Assembly (NCBI GenBank): GCA_004352715.1
Contig: SCFE01000075.1
Span: 216,396-280,395, forward strand
DNA from: Hofstenia miamia
Lineage: Eukaryota > Xenacoelomorpha > Acoela
Direction: 5' to 3'
DNA: 64,000 nt
This document shows, piece by piece, positions 11,521-22,339 of the stretch (within the stretch, counting starts at the first letter, position 1; every line of letters begins with the position of its first letter). The position numbers and the translations under genes were made by a program. The notes beneath the pieces are model-generated. The model was not told the DNA's origin. It did no database searches and worked only from the letters and a program-made list of their open reading frames with translations.

Positions 11521-14261
11521 TCAAAGATTTCTTGAAGCTCGGTGGCGGGGAAAAAAATCAATCGCTGTTGGAGGGTTGCGAGACAAGATGTAATTAGCAG
11601 CAGTACAAGCACGATTGAAAAACGAGTGAAGGGTGCGATGTTTCTTTGTACGACGAATGGAGAAGGTGACAACATCATCAGAGCGAGTGCAGCAGGAATT
11701 AGAGAACTTAATGAAATCAAAAGGATCAAGATCCAATTTGCGAGTCAGTAGTCGATTGAACAGAAGGAGATCACAGGCATGGAAGTAGAGTGACAGCGGG
11801 AGAGTGGAGAATTTCAGCAGAGCGTCTTTATAGTCCAAAGAGGAAATCCATTTGAAAGCGCGTTTCTGGAAACGTTCCATGGAGTGGAACAAAGCACGAG
11901 AAGGCCACCAACAAGGAGACGCGTAGAGAAGAATGGCGCGAGGAATGGACTTGAACAAAGAGAGCTTCACAGCGGACGAGGTATTAAAAGGAACATTACG
12001 GAAAAGGGCAAATAGCGAGGAATTAGCTTTGCGGAGACGCAAAGACACATGTCCAGTCCAATTAAGGTTTGCAGCAAGTTGAACTCCAAGATGAGTGTGA
12101 TGAGGCGCAAAGTTCACAGGTAGAGGCAAATCAGAAGGGGGAGCCACAGAAAAGGAAATACCACATGTCTTGGTAGTGCTAAAATCGAGATGGTTGACAG
12201 AGGACCAAGTAGACAAGTGCTCAAGATCAGAAAAAATGTTCGACGCAAAAGACCAACCAAAATCAAAAATCGCAGTGTCATCGACATACAACAGGCAAGA
12301 CGAGTTGAGAACAGAATGAGGGAGGTCATTAATGGCAACGAGGAAGAAAAGAACAGCGAACACTGAGCCTTGAGGGCACCACTAGTAACGGGGACAGGAG
12401 AAGAGATAGACGAGTTGATTTTGACACACTGGTGGCGATTAGTCAGGTAGGACTGGAACAGTTCGATGAAATCCACATCAAAACCAAATAAACGTAACTT
12501 GTCAAGCAGAATGGAATGAGGGAGACGATCAAACGCTTTTGAGATGTCAAGAAAGATAATACAACCAGGATCATTACTATCACAGTGAAAGTAGCAGTTT
12601 TCGATCAGAGTGAGCAGGTTAGTAATCGTAGAGCGACCAGGAAGGTTGCCATGCTGAGAAGAAGAGATGAGGTGACGAATTTTTGGGAATACATAACGAA
12701 AATCAAGGCGTTCAAAGATGATAGACAGTCGAGATAGAATAGCTATTGGGCGGTAGGACGTGACCTGCGAGGAGGGAAGCTGATTAGATTTTAACAGCGG
12801 AGAAATCCAAGATGTCTTCCAACAGGCGGGATAGCGCTTAGTGGAGCAAATGAAGGAGTAAAGATGCTTTAAATGGATAGAAAGCGTGGAGGAGGTTTCA
12901 TGAATTACAAAGGAAGGAACACCGTCAGGATAACAAGGACCAGACAACTTGCAAGATTTAAGCATGAGAGAAATATCATGAGCGCTGAAGACCATATCAC
13001 AAAGTCGGATTAGCGGGGAGGCAGCAGGCGGACCAGGGCACATGGAGACAGGTACAGAGAAGTTAGAGGCAAAATACGCGTTGAACAGATCAGCCTTCTC
13101 CAGGTCAGAGTGAGCAGAACGAAGGTTCCATCTCAAATTGGGGAGCTCGGGCTTGGAATGAAGAGAACGCAGGAAGGAATAAGAGTCTTGAAGAGAACCG
13201 GACGAGAAGCTGGACAGAAAAGTGACTTTGTCAAGTTCCATAAAATTGATAACATCTTCTGTGAGAGAAGCAAGCTTCGGAGTAGCAGTAGTACCAGAAT
13301 GGCGTTTGTAAGACTCCAATTTATTCAAGGAGTGCACAGTAAGGGACGAAAAATAGAAAGGAAGAGAAGCACGCTTTTTCCGCCAACGAGGAACAAAAGA
13401 AGAAATAACTTGATGAAAGAAAGTGAACCAATCGTCAACTGAGAAGGAATCACTAAAAACGGGCAGCGAAGATGAGAGAGCAGCATTAAGTGACAGAAAG
13501 TCACTGTTAAATCGAGCATATTGTGGAGCAGCCGGATTAGCAGATGGAGAAGTAGAGTTGACAAACAGATTGAAGCTGACGAATGAGTGATCTGACAGCT
13601 TAGCAGGAACAGGGATTACAGATATGTCAAATATGTAATCGGGGTGAGAGCACAGAACCAAATCAAGCAGAGAGGAGCTGGAAGTAGGAGAAAATACAAG
13701 TTGTTCAAGAGAATAGCAGGCAAAAACTTCTAAAACTGCAGACTCATAAGTGTCAGTAGAGTCGAACGCATTCCAGCAGACATTAGGAAGATTGAAGTCA
13801 CCACAAACAAGAAAATGAGGACGAATGGAAAAGCCAAGGTGACGAGAGAGGTAGGTAGACTGGTCATGAAAAGACTCAAACATAGATGATAAATCAGCAA
13901 CGGGAATGCGGAAGGCACTTTTCGACGGAGGGTTGTAAACGCAGAGCAGAGAAACAATGTGGTCACTGAGAACAACAGCACAGCCACAACAGAAATCGAA
14001 GGATAATGAATCGAAAGAAATGGGACGGATGTCAAGGTTAGGAAGACGAGAGGCAATGAGAACACCACCATGGCGACCACTGGATCGATCCATACGAGAA
14101 AGAACTTTAAGAGTAGAGTTGGGAAAAACAACACTATCAGCAATGGCAGGATCAAGCCAGGTTTCAGTGATGAAAATGAAGTCAACAGGAGACTGCAAGA
14201 AGAAATTGTAAAAGCTGAGACGACGATTCAAAGATACAAGACTGTGGGCATTGGCAAGCAA
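11521..14261 (-). CDS. LINE ORF2: APE endonuclease and reverse transcriptase, one frameshift
   Basis: Domains in order. An APE-type endonuclease with FIFITETWLDPA (catalytic Glu), VCGDFNLPNVCWN and KLSDHSFVSF (catalytic His). Then a reverse transcriptase with SYRPIAILSRLSIIFERL, IIFL-D-ISKAFDRLPHSILL and, after a frameshift near 12370, PQGSVFAVLFFL and LLYVDDTAIFDF, the YVDD active site. A C-terminal region with Trp/Cys-rich SPCWWPSRALF follows. The frameshift sits inside the conserved (V/C)PQGS turn, so the two frames (11521-12363 and 12114-14261) are one protein. All catalytic residues I can locate are present. The protein nicks target DNA and copies element RNA at the nick. Confidence 0.9.
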
Positions 14262-14299
14262 TACGGAAAAGCCAGAGTTACGGGGAGGAGGAACATCAG

Positions 14300-14664
14300 A
14301 GTGAGATAGTCAGTCACGGCGAGGCGGATTACGGCGGCGGGGACGAAGGCCAAAAGATTTGCGCTCATCGTCAGAGAGGCGGTAATAACGAATCAAGACG
14401 CTTTCAGACCACACATCAGGATTCATGAGTGCACTATTAACTCTTGATTGCAGACAACATGGAAGGATACAAATGGAGAGTCAGGACGTGGAGGAATGGA
14501 AATGACATCATCAAATTGTAGAGAGGACGAACGAAGGTGGTCAGCAACATCTGAGGTGGACACAGAAGCAGCAAAACGGCCAACATAGATATGAGCTTTG
14601 CGGGGAGGCGGCGGAAGTGAACTAATAGGAACAGCAGGGAGACGGCAGGAAGCACTAGAACCAA
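14300..14664 (-). pseudogene. C-terminal part of LINE ORF1
   Basis: Directly upstream of ORF2. One minus-strand frame reads HIYVGRFAASVSTSDVADHL and then SFHVVCNQE, which resembles an RRM-like fold. After a frame change near 14430 it continues VWSESVLIRYYRLSDDERKS and ends in a basic tail (RPRRRNPPRRD) at a stop just before ORF2. ORF1 proteins of these LINEs bind the element RNA. The N-terminal part is missing. Confidence 0.6.
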
Positions 14665-14803
14665 AAACTGGACGAGGACGAGGACATCACTGCAATGCTT
14701 AGTTTCTTTATCTCATCACGTTTTCGCCCAAGTCATTCTCATGAAAGATCTAGTAACTTATTCAGGTGCAGTTTTTGGTATACTATAATTATTGTTACTA
14801 TTA

Positions 14804-15953
14804 TTAATTAAAGGGCAGTTTGATATAACCATACATTCAAATTTAACTCCACAAAAATTACAAAAGTGTATTCAAATTACTATGCAATCAAATTCTATTA
14901 CTTTCTAGGCAATCATTTAAAATCCTTTTTAAAATTTTGACTAATTATTTCTGGAGACATTGAAAATAACAGAGGGCCAATAAATTCTGAAAATAGAATT
15001 AATGATGTACTCAACAAATTCAAAGCTAACTTTAGAAGCATTTACATGAATGCTAGAAGTCTTAGAGCAAATCGCAATGAAGTTATGCAAATGGTATATA
15101 AAATCGGAAATAACGTAATATTTTTTTTTACTGAAGCCTGGTTAACGATTCTGATAGTCTGAAAACATTATATAATCGTAAATCTAGCTACTTCGATATT
15201 TATTTTAAAAATAGATCTGAACGGGATGGCGGTTTAATAATACTAGTCCCCAAATTTTTAAAATGAAAACGGAGAGAAGATTTAGAATTGAATCATGAAA
15301 TACTTGAAACTATGTGGATTGAATTAGAATCTTTTTCAAATTCCTACAACAACGAGCTCATAAACATTTGCTATAATCCAAATAAAAATTTTATCTCTGA
15401 ATTTTATAACCACAAAATTGAAGAAATTGATAAGCCATTCTTGAGAATAAATTTCTTAATATCTTAGGAGATTTTAATTCCAATTACTTCTTCTCCCACA
15501 AATTACTGTGCATTTCTTTTTCAAAATCACAAATCGCAAAAGCGTTCATCATTAGGAAAAATGTTTAACTGGCATTTAGAACACTTAATTATATTGAAAA
15601 ACATGAATCCATAACGCTATTAAGATCATCATATGATATCTTTATTCAGTATCAATCTTAATGTATGATTCACAAATTTATCCATGAATTAAGTTCATTA
15701 AGTTTTCTTAATAATTACATCAAAATCAATAAAAGAAGTAAAACACTTTTTAGCATCAATAATCGTCAAGATTCATTTTCTTTTAAATGTTCAATCTTAT
15801 GGAATGATTTAAGTATTGATATAAAATGTGAGACAAACTATAAACACTTCAAGAAAAAATAAAACAATTTTTATTAAATAGGCAAACATTATTGGGCATA
15901 TATAGTAAACTCAACGCATGGCCAAATTACTTTTAAAACTGCCCTTTAATTAA
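14804..15953. mobile_element. 1.13-kb unit with inverted ends and 8-bp flanking duplication, holding a deleted LINE
   Basis: AGGGCAGTTT at 14812 and AAACTGCCCT ending at 15945 are inverted, and both are flanked by TTAATTAA (14804-14811 and 15946-15953). Because TTAATTAA is palindromic, the repeat could also be read as a longer inverted repeat. Between the ends lies a LINE fragment on the plus strand. Size and flanks look like a non-autonomous DNA transposon; no matching transposase is visible. Confidence 0.55.
14960..15862 (+). pseudogene. Internally deleted LINE ORF2
   Basis: The N-terminal piece reads FRSIYMNARSLRANRNEVMQ, FFTEAW and, in shifting frames, SERDGGLIILVPKFLK and LGDFNSNYFF: the start, Glu and GDFN motifs of an APE endonuclease. 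The frame then jumps to a C-terminal stretch at 15665-15862 (FKCSILWNDLSIDIKCE, ending in FKKK). This matches the usual CR1-type LINE C-terminus, NLWNSLP..IK..S...FK. The whole reverse transcriptase is gone. Confidence 0.7.
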
Positions 15954-16263
15954 TATTGTATATTTAAATAGTTTTGTAAATATTTTTGTCATGTGTTAGT
16001 TTATAGTTTTTATATAAATTTAAGCAATAAGTTTGTTTGACTCTTATATGTATTAGTCTGAAAATTGGCAAAAAAACATTGTTTTGTATAAAAAAGAAAA
16101 GAAGATCTATTCCTATTTTACATCTTATATTTTTTGTGAATTATAGTAAGAAAGTCACAATTTGGTGCTATGGCCATATGCAAATAATTTTTTCATAAGT
16201 CTAATGTATATATAAATACATATATTGATATATATATATATATAATTTTTTGTTTCAAATACA

Positions 16264-17054
16264 TCAAGAATCACAAAATGCAGGAATTTTGAGTGTACCA
16301 AATCTTTTGATTAACTTTTCTAACGTGGACACCGTTTTGGGCGGTCCGTAGTCAACCCACGTCTCTACTCTAGCACACTTAGTTAGGGTCTTTGTGGGGC
16401 CAAAAAATACTTCCACCTAGAATGATCTTTTCAAAATTGCTTCCTACTTATAATGAAAGTGTAAATTAAATAACCTCACTTTAATTTTCATCTAAAACAT
16501 GCTTTATTTTGCGAATTTTGGTTAGTACAATGGTGCTATTTTCCCGAAAGCAAGAAATCCACTCATTTAGATTAAAGTCACAATATCTACAAGATTATTC
16601 TTAGAGAACATTAAAAAATGGTTACCAAAAATTGGGTCAAGCATTTTTTGTCTATTTTGAAAAATTAAATTTTACATCCACAAAGCTTTCCATTTTGCTG
16701 CAATACAACAACATTAGATACCGGCTTCATATTTCTAAATAATTGCAAGAATACTTCAAAAATTTTTGCAAGTGTGCTCAAATAGGAGGTTTTCTGAATC
16801 GAATCTCACGCTTTCAGATATTCCCAAAATTCATAAAATGCATTATATTGGGAAGTTCATTACAAATTGCGATATTTTGATACAAATTTCCGAGAAAATG
16901 GTAATTCCAACTGTATAAGTAAGCAGCCGTGGAACGGCCAATGTATTTTGATGTTACAGTAATTATATTAAATAAAGTTCTCTCTCAATGTCCTTGAAAA
17001 ACCTTTCGCGAATATTCTCACTTTTATGAGAACATTTGAACAGAAAATTATTTG
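16264..17054 (-). CDS. C-terminal part of an unrecognised protein, five small exons
   Basis: Exons, in transcript order: 17003-17054, 16864-16910, 16676-16793, 16626-16651 and 16264-16416 (stop at 16264-16266). All junctions join in phase with GT..AG borders. Read-outs include QIIFCSNVLIKVRIFAK, GITIFSEICIKISQF, TLAKIFEVFLQLFRNMKPVS and ARVETWVDYGPPKTVSTLEK. The hydrophobic, helix-rich start suggests a HEAT/ARM-like or other all-helical protein; I do not recognise the family. Introns are 92, 70, 24 and 209 bp. The 24-bp one would be extraordinarily short, so the tiny 26-bp exon is the weakest part. Upstream exons were not found before the AT-rich block at 17085. Confidence 0.6.
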
Positions 17055-17084
17055 CTGTTGTAAACTACACTTTAAAGTAAACAT

Positions 17085-17365
17085 TATTATTTATTAATAA
17101 TAAGTATTATTAATAATAATTTTTATTAATTATTATTATTAATAAAAATAATTATATAAATTTAAAAGCAAACAATCTTAAAACAAATTCAAAAAATAAA
17201 AATTAACCTTTTTTATGTCAATGTTCCACAAATGGAATATCAATTTTAAAACGCTGTAATTTATACAATTTTGTGAAAATTATAAAAAATTAAGTTTCGC
17301 ATGCTATAATAAGGAGTTAAGTCATCAATTATTTCATTTATATAAAATATATATATATATTTTTT
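17085..17365. repeat. AAT-rich low-complexity tract
   Basis: Runs of ATT/AAT and AT, including TTATTAATAATAAGTATTAT. Nothing coding is seen. Confidence 0.7.
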
Positions 17366-17739
17366 TTAATATAATGGAATTCAAAAATGCTCGAAAATAG
17401 CGTTTTTTGATCGACAATGATCAAAAGTTTGTAAAATAACCTTAATTAGGTGGAAAAACTTAATTTTCTTTGTAATAGTATGCTCCTTATACTTAATATT
17501 TGTCGTTGTTGTCATTGGAAGCCAATTTTTATTTATTTTGAGTTTTTTATGACAAAAATAAAAAAATGTTCCAATTTTGAAACATTGGAGGTTTCCCAGC
17601 TCGATTTGGATGTTACTCAATTATCATTGTATATGATAAAAGAAATGTTTGTTTATATTTGAACAATTGATTTTTATGAATTTTTATTTATAAATGTATT
17701 CGAATTATCAATACATATGTAGACGCCGATTAATATGAT

Positions 17740-17865
17740 CACTTTTTATTAGTATAATTTTATCAGTATAATCAGTATAAAGAATTTATGAGCTATCAAT
17801 TTATCAATATAAAGAATTTATCAGTATAAAGAATTTATGAGCATATAAATTTATCAGCATAACAG
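17740..17865. repeat. Short minisatellite, unit near TTTATCAGTATAAAGAA
   Basis: Five or so imperfect copies of ATTTATCAGTATAAAGAA, with variants TCAATAT and GAGCATAT, in tandem. No gene is seen around it. Confidence 0.7.
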
Positions 17866-18084
17866 TCATGGTGATAAATATTTATTGCTGTAAATGCTTT
17901 TATTTGTGATGAAGCGTCTACACTAAATGGTTGTATAATATTTAAATAACAATTTGTGAGAAACAGCAGCTATGAATCCTAATATTTTTACTCGTGAAAA
18001 ACAACTAAAGTAACAACAATATCAGAAGCTCATTAAGTTCTTGAACATTTGCAAAATCCTAGAAATTTTGGTATACTTCCACAA

Positions 18085-18205
18085 TCTGTAGCGCAGGAGA
18101 CCAAGAAAGCGATGTTGAAGAAGTTCCAGATGATACAGAGCAAGAATATGAACCTGCAGGTGAGATAGAAATTGAAGAATCAGCAAATGACCCTGATGAG
18201 GATTA
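18085..18205 (+). other. Acidic open fragment of unknown origin
   Basis: The frame reads DVEEVPDDTEQEYEPAGEIE and ends at a TAG near 18205. Acidic N-termini like this occur in piggyBac-type transposases, but no transposase body follows, so the assignment is only a guess. Confidence 0.25.
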
Positions 18206-18335
18206 GATGTTTAGATTCATTTCACGTGGACCTTTTCTTAATTACTGATTTGATGTTCACCTATACGCTATAGCTCACTGAATGCTTTGATCAGAAACTA
18301 ATGGTTGGAAAAATATAGCTATTTGTAAATATTTA

Positions 18336-19560
18336 TTGATCCTAATTACAACCTGGAGTGTTAAAATATTTACAGCATCGGAAAGAACATCTGATAGAGT
18401 TCATGTTTCTGGAAAGAACATTGAATTCGTATCAGAGTTTAAGTACTTAGGCTGGATGATCAGCACTGCTGGACAGCCCTCTCTGAAGCAAGACATCGGT
18501 GTAAAAATGTACTTGGCAAGATCATACGTTATCGGCGAGTAGCACGTCAGAATGGGCTTGGCAAAGCACTCTCCTTCTTACTCCTACGAGGCGTGATGGT
18601 ACCCACACTAACGTATGCGTGTGAAACCTGGGCAGAATCTTGTAGGGAACTTGAGATGCTTGAGGCTTCCATGAATACCTGTAAAAGGGTTTTTTGTGGA
18701 GTCTCCTTATGGGAAAAGCTCACAAAGGAACAAGTACACGGACTTATGCCTTTCCAACAAGTGCGCACTATAATAGCACGTAAGCGCTTACTTTTTGTAA
18801 GCCGGATGCTGGCGCACAGAGAAAGCATAAATAGTGGCGAGTTCCTAGAGCTTAGTATGACAAAAGCATCAATTGTTCCTGAAGGAAATGGCCACGTTGT
18901 CAGTGCACGCAAGAGTCAGTGTTGGGAAAAACGGCTTGTACTTGATGTGCAGTGGTTAATGGGTGTTACTCTGGGGGAGTCTCAACTGTTTTCCACTTTG
19001 ACCACATCGTGCACTCATTCAAGAAACGCGAGAGAGGTTGTTAGCAGCCTATTAGAGTCAATCAACGGGGACTCAGCGGTGCTACGGGATAGAATTGCTG
19101 GGGCGGCTTATGCAGCAGTACCGAGGCTCACACATGCCAGTACGAGACACCTGAGGTGCACGGAGTGTGCGCGTATGTTTTCTGCCCAAAAGGCGTTAAA
19201 TCGTCATGTCAGAAATGACCATACGCAGAGCTCCACGACTATAGCGGATGCTAATTGCTGGAAGTGTGAAGCGAAGGGATGCTACAAGTCATACAAGAGC
19301 AAAGGTTGGTATTTACGGCATATTAAGACCTGTCACCCCAACCTTTGTAATCGAGCATTGATAGGCAACGAAGGAAGACACCAGGCTTCCGCCACCAATC
19401 TGGGGGCGTTGGAGGGGCCGGTCTGTAGTTCTGCAGGAGTATAAACTATGGCGCTCTTTGTTACTCGATTCCTAGGGCTTCAGGACCAGAACTGGTCGGT
19501 ACCATCCAGCTCTAAATTTAGGACTGCGTTTGGGAGCCCCCACAGCGAGTTGTGTGCTTT
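18336..19560 (+). pseudogene. 3' end of a LINE reverse transcriptase with two C-terminal zinc fingers
   Basis: The first frame (18336-18542) carries FKYLGWMISTAGQPSLKQDI, the conserved post-catalytic KYLG region of LINE reverse transcriptases. After a frameshift near 18520 a second frame (to 19444) reads MVPTLTYACETWAESCRELE, again typical LINE C-terminal sequence. It ends in two C2H2-like fingers: CTECARMFSAQKALNRHVRN-DH and CEAKGCYKSYKSKGWYLRHI-x4-H. The catalytic palm is missing, so this is a 5'-truncated copy. The segment to about 19560 is GC-rich against the background and is probably its 3' UTR. Confidence 0.8.
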
Positions 19561-21765
19561 GATGATAATTCAGTTAAGCTATCGATTTTATTATATCTTT
19601 GAATAATATTCTAAACTTCCCTCTTTTACACATGCTGCAACAACTTTATCATGGCAACTCAGCTTCAAGGTACCATAAACCACTTTTGCATTTAGACGAA
19701 TAAAAAATATTTAAAAAAACAATCAAATTTACATGATGATGATAAACAATGAACACGTTCTTCTGATTTATATTCTTCATTATAATTAACTGTTTGCGCA
19801 TTTGTTTTTAGCATTACAAACCTTGCATTTTCCACAAAATATATTAAAAATTTCTAGTTACATATAAGCAAATAAATTTATTTTTATTCATCAAAAGGAT
19901 TTTTCTAAATAAGAACTCGCTATCTGTGCATGAACTTCATATGATGGAAACGTTCATATGTTATCAAAATAAAATCTGAGTCTGACTACTCTGTTTATTA
20001 CAATTATTACAAAAAGTGTCTAAAACATCAGCGCAATAACAATTTTTGGAGGTTCAAAAAACTAAAGTTGAATTATTGTTATTCTAAATATTTAATAGAA
20101 AACAATTTTGAAAACTTATAAAGCAAACAAGAACACTTAATGATAAAGAATGCAAAAATATGCTTTGTAAAAAAATACAGGTAGTATTTCAAAAGCGTTG
20201 AGAAATATTATTTATAATTAACGAATTACATTAGAAATTTCAACTGCTTTAACCTTTACAAAATAAATGAGTACCACAAATGCTTTTATGGTATTCTACA
20301 TAACCTGAAGTAATGATTTATATTAGTTTCTTATATTTTTGTCTTGTATTTTTTATTTGATATGTTAAGGGAATTATTATTAGATGTACACAAATTTAAT
20401 TGAAGATTGAGTGCAATCTCAAAATCAAAGCAATTTCAACAATCTTGCAATCAATTTGAAACAAATTATAGTAAACATTTCTAATTTTTAAAAAGACATG
20501 TCTAAATAACGCTCCTAAATTTTGTCTAATTCTTCGTTTGGCAGTTTTCGGCAATAATTATTAATTTCTACATTTCAAATTCAAGTTTGAGTATTTATTA
20601 GGAAGAAAATTCCAAGTTTGATTGAGGTATTCAATTGTTCAATTGTATGTTCGTTCTGAGTATCTTAGGTTAAAAAGGAAATTGAAACAAAAATTTAAAA
20701 TAATTTTACATTATAAAAGTTTAAAGTGAAGTTCTGGGTCTTAGTGCAAGAATTTGTCAGAAAAAATTTAAATTTGAGCAACTGTTTTCATTCTTGCACA
20801 ATCAGTATCAATAGTTGTTGACAAAATATGAATTTTCATTTTTAAGGATTTTGATTTTTACAATATTTTCAAAAGAGGATTTTCAATTGAGTTCACAGTC
20901 AAGTATAAATAATTTTATCTAACCTTCTTAAATCAATAAACTGTTTTACTTACAATTTTTCAATATACATGTATGTGTATACATATTTTTTTCAACTATA
21001 TTATAGTCATTGTCAGCTTACAATATCTTCTAGGTAACAAAGGCTTAAATACACTACAGTTTATATTATAATAAGATTGTGTACATTAAAATAATCTAAT
21101 CACATTCTTTCCTAAATGACATTGTTTATTCATGATGTTTTCTTTGTTATGTTTACTTAATAGAGCCTCAGTGATCTTAGTGTGTGTTGTTTTCATGGCT
21201 ATTTGAACATTTATAAATACATACTACTAGTTTTTCTTATAATACCTCTAACTACAAAAAATTTCAGAATTTTAAGAAATATATTTAAAATGGTTATATA
21301 ACAAGGAAGTTGATTAAATATTAAAAAATAGCTTGGCTATGTTTTAACTATGTTAACTTGTTAACAAAGCAGCAAGTGACAAGTCAGGTTGCATGAGACT
21401 TATGTCTGTTTATTTATAGCACTGAAACACAACATTACACAATACAGAAATATTTTATGTCAAGTTGTGTCAGATCATTAGTAAGCACCATCATAGGCTG
21501 TAGTAGTTTCATAGCCAAAATTTTACAAACATTGGGAAGGGAAAAGTTACCTAACTTATTTCTGAAATACAATAAAAAAAGATATATATTGTATTTGCAA
21601 TATGTAATATCATAGATGCATTAGAAAATTAAAATTGATGCATTAGCAAATTTAGTAAATGTAAAAGTGCATTTCAATTATAAAGTAGTTCAATTCACCT
21701 ATTTTTCTTACAGAATTTGTCAATAACTTTTTCAAATAAACCATACTTATTACAAGATTTATCAA
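19561..21765. other. AT-rich region, nothing recognised
   Basis: No exon with matching splice signals, no element ends and no RNA gene that I can support. Composition drops back to about three quarters AT immediately after the LINE. Confidence 0.5.
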
Positions 21766-21769
21766 AATT

Positions 21770-22330
21770 TCTTTTTCTATTGAAAGAAGTGCTCAATTGG
21801 AAAGTCTTTCTTGGCTCATAGCATTTCTTTTATAATTTTTGATTCTGCCAAGAGCTGAAAAATTTCTTTCTGATGTGCTAGTTGTAACTGGTATAGTGCA
21901 CAGCAATATCAAATTTGAAAACATTTAGAAGGCTGAAACTAACAAGATATTCTATTATTTTCCACAGTGATTTATCTTGAAATTCAGCTGTTGTGTACAT
22001 CACAATTAATTCAGTTTTTAATCATTTAAAATCAAACAACAAAGGAAAGTTGGTTTGCAGGCTTTTAAATATGTCTTCAGGAAATGCTTTGAGATAATTA
22101 CACTTTTTCTACATTGAAAAGTTCTAAGAATTTGAAATTATCGAGATATTTGAATCCTGATTAAATTTTTATTGAAGCTATATTAATTATTTCATTAAAA
22201 AGTTGCTTGTATTCAGTCATAAGATCAATGTTCCATTTTTTGTTGTAAATAGAATCATTTAATTCCACCAAATTGAAATATGTATCAAATTTTTCATGCT
22301 CAGTACAAAGAAAATTATTCCAAACTCCTT
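21770..22330 (-). pseudogene. hAT transposase relic (C-terminal dimerisation region)
   Basis: Minus-strand frames near 21780-21880 read TSTSERNFSALGRIKNYKRN and NAMSQERLSN. This is the hAT dimerisation signature (T..SERSFSALRRIKTYLR..M.QERLSNLALL), with one stop inside. Upstream, in changing frames, WNIDLMTEYKQLFNEIINIA and LVSFSLLNVFKFDI are further fragments. Stops are numerous, so this is an old dead copy, more degraded than the hAT at 62280. Confidence 0.7.
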
Positions 22331-22339
22331 TTTCAACAT

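Larger units (their letters stand above)
11345..14700 (-). mobile_element. Nearly full-length CR1/Jockey-type LINE
   Basis: A minus-strand non-LTR retrotransposon. Its 3' end, on the plus strand at about 11350, is a TTA-type microsatellite tail (ATAATAATAATAATAATAAT), the usual end of CR1-like LINEs. It holds the end of an ORF1, then ORF2 with endonuclease and reverse transcriptase. It is clearly more GC-rich than its surroundings, suggesting a recent arrival. A fragment of the same family is mis-joined at 8108-8271. Confidence 0.85.

Noticed and set aside
13110-14309. Several plus-strand frames of 79-110 codons
   Set aside because: They are shadows of the minus-strand LINE ORF2 and ORF1.
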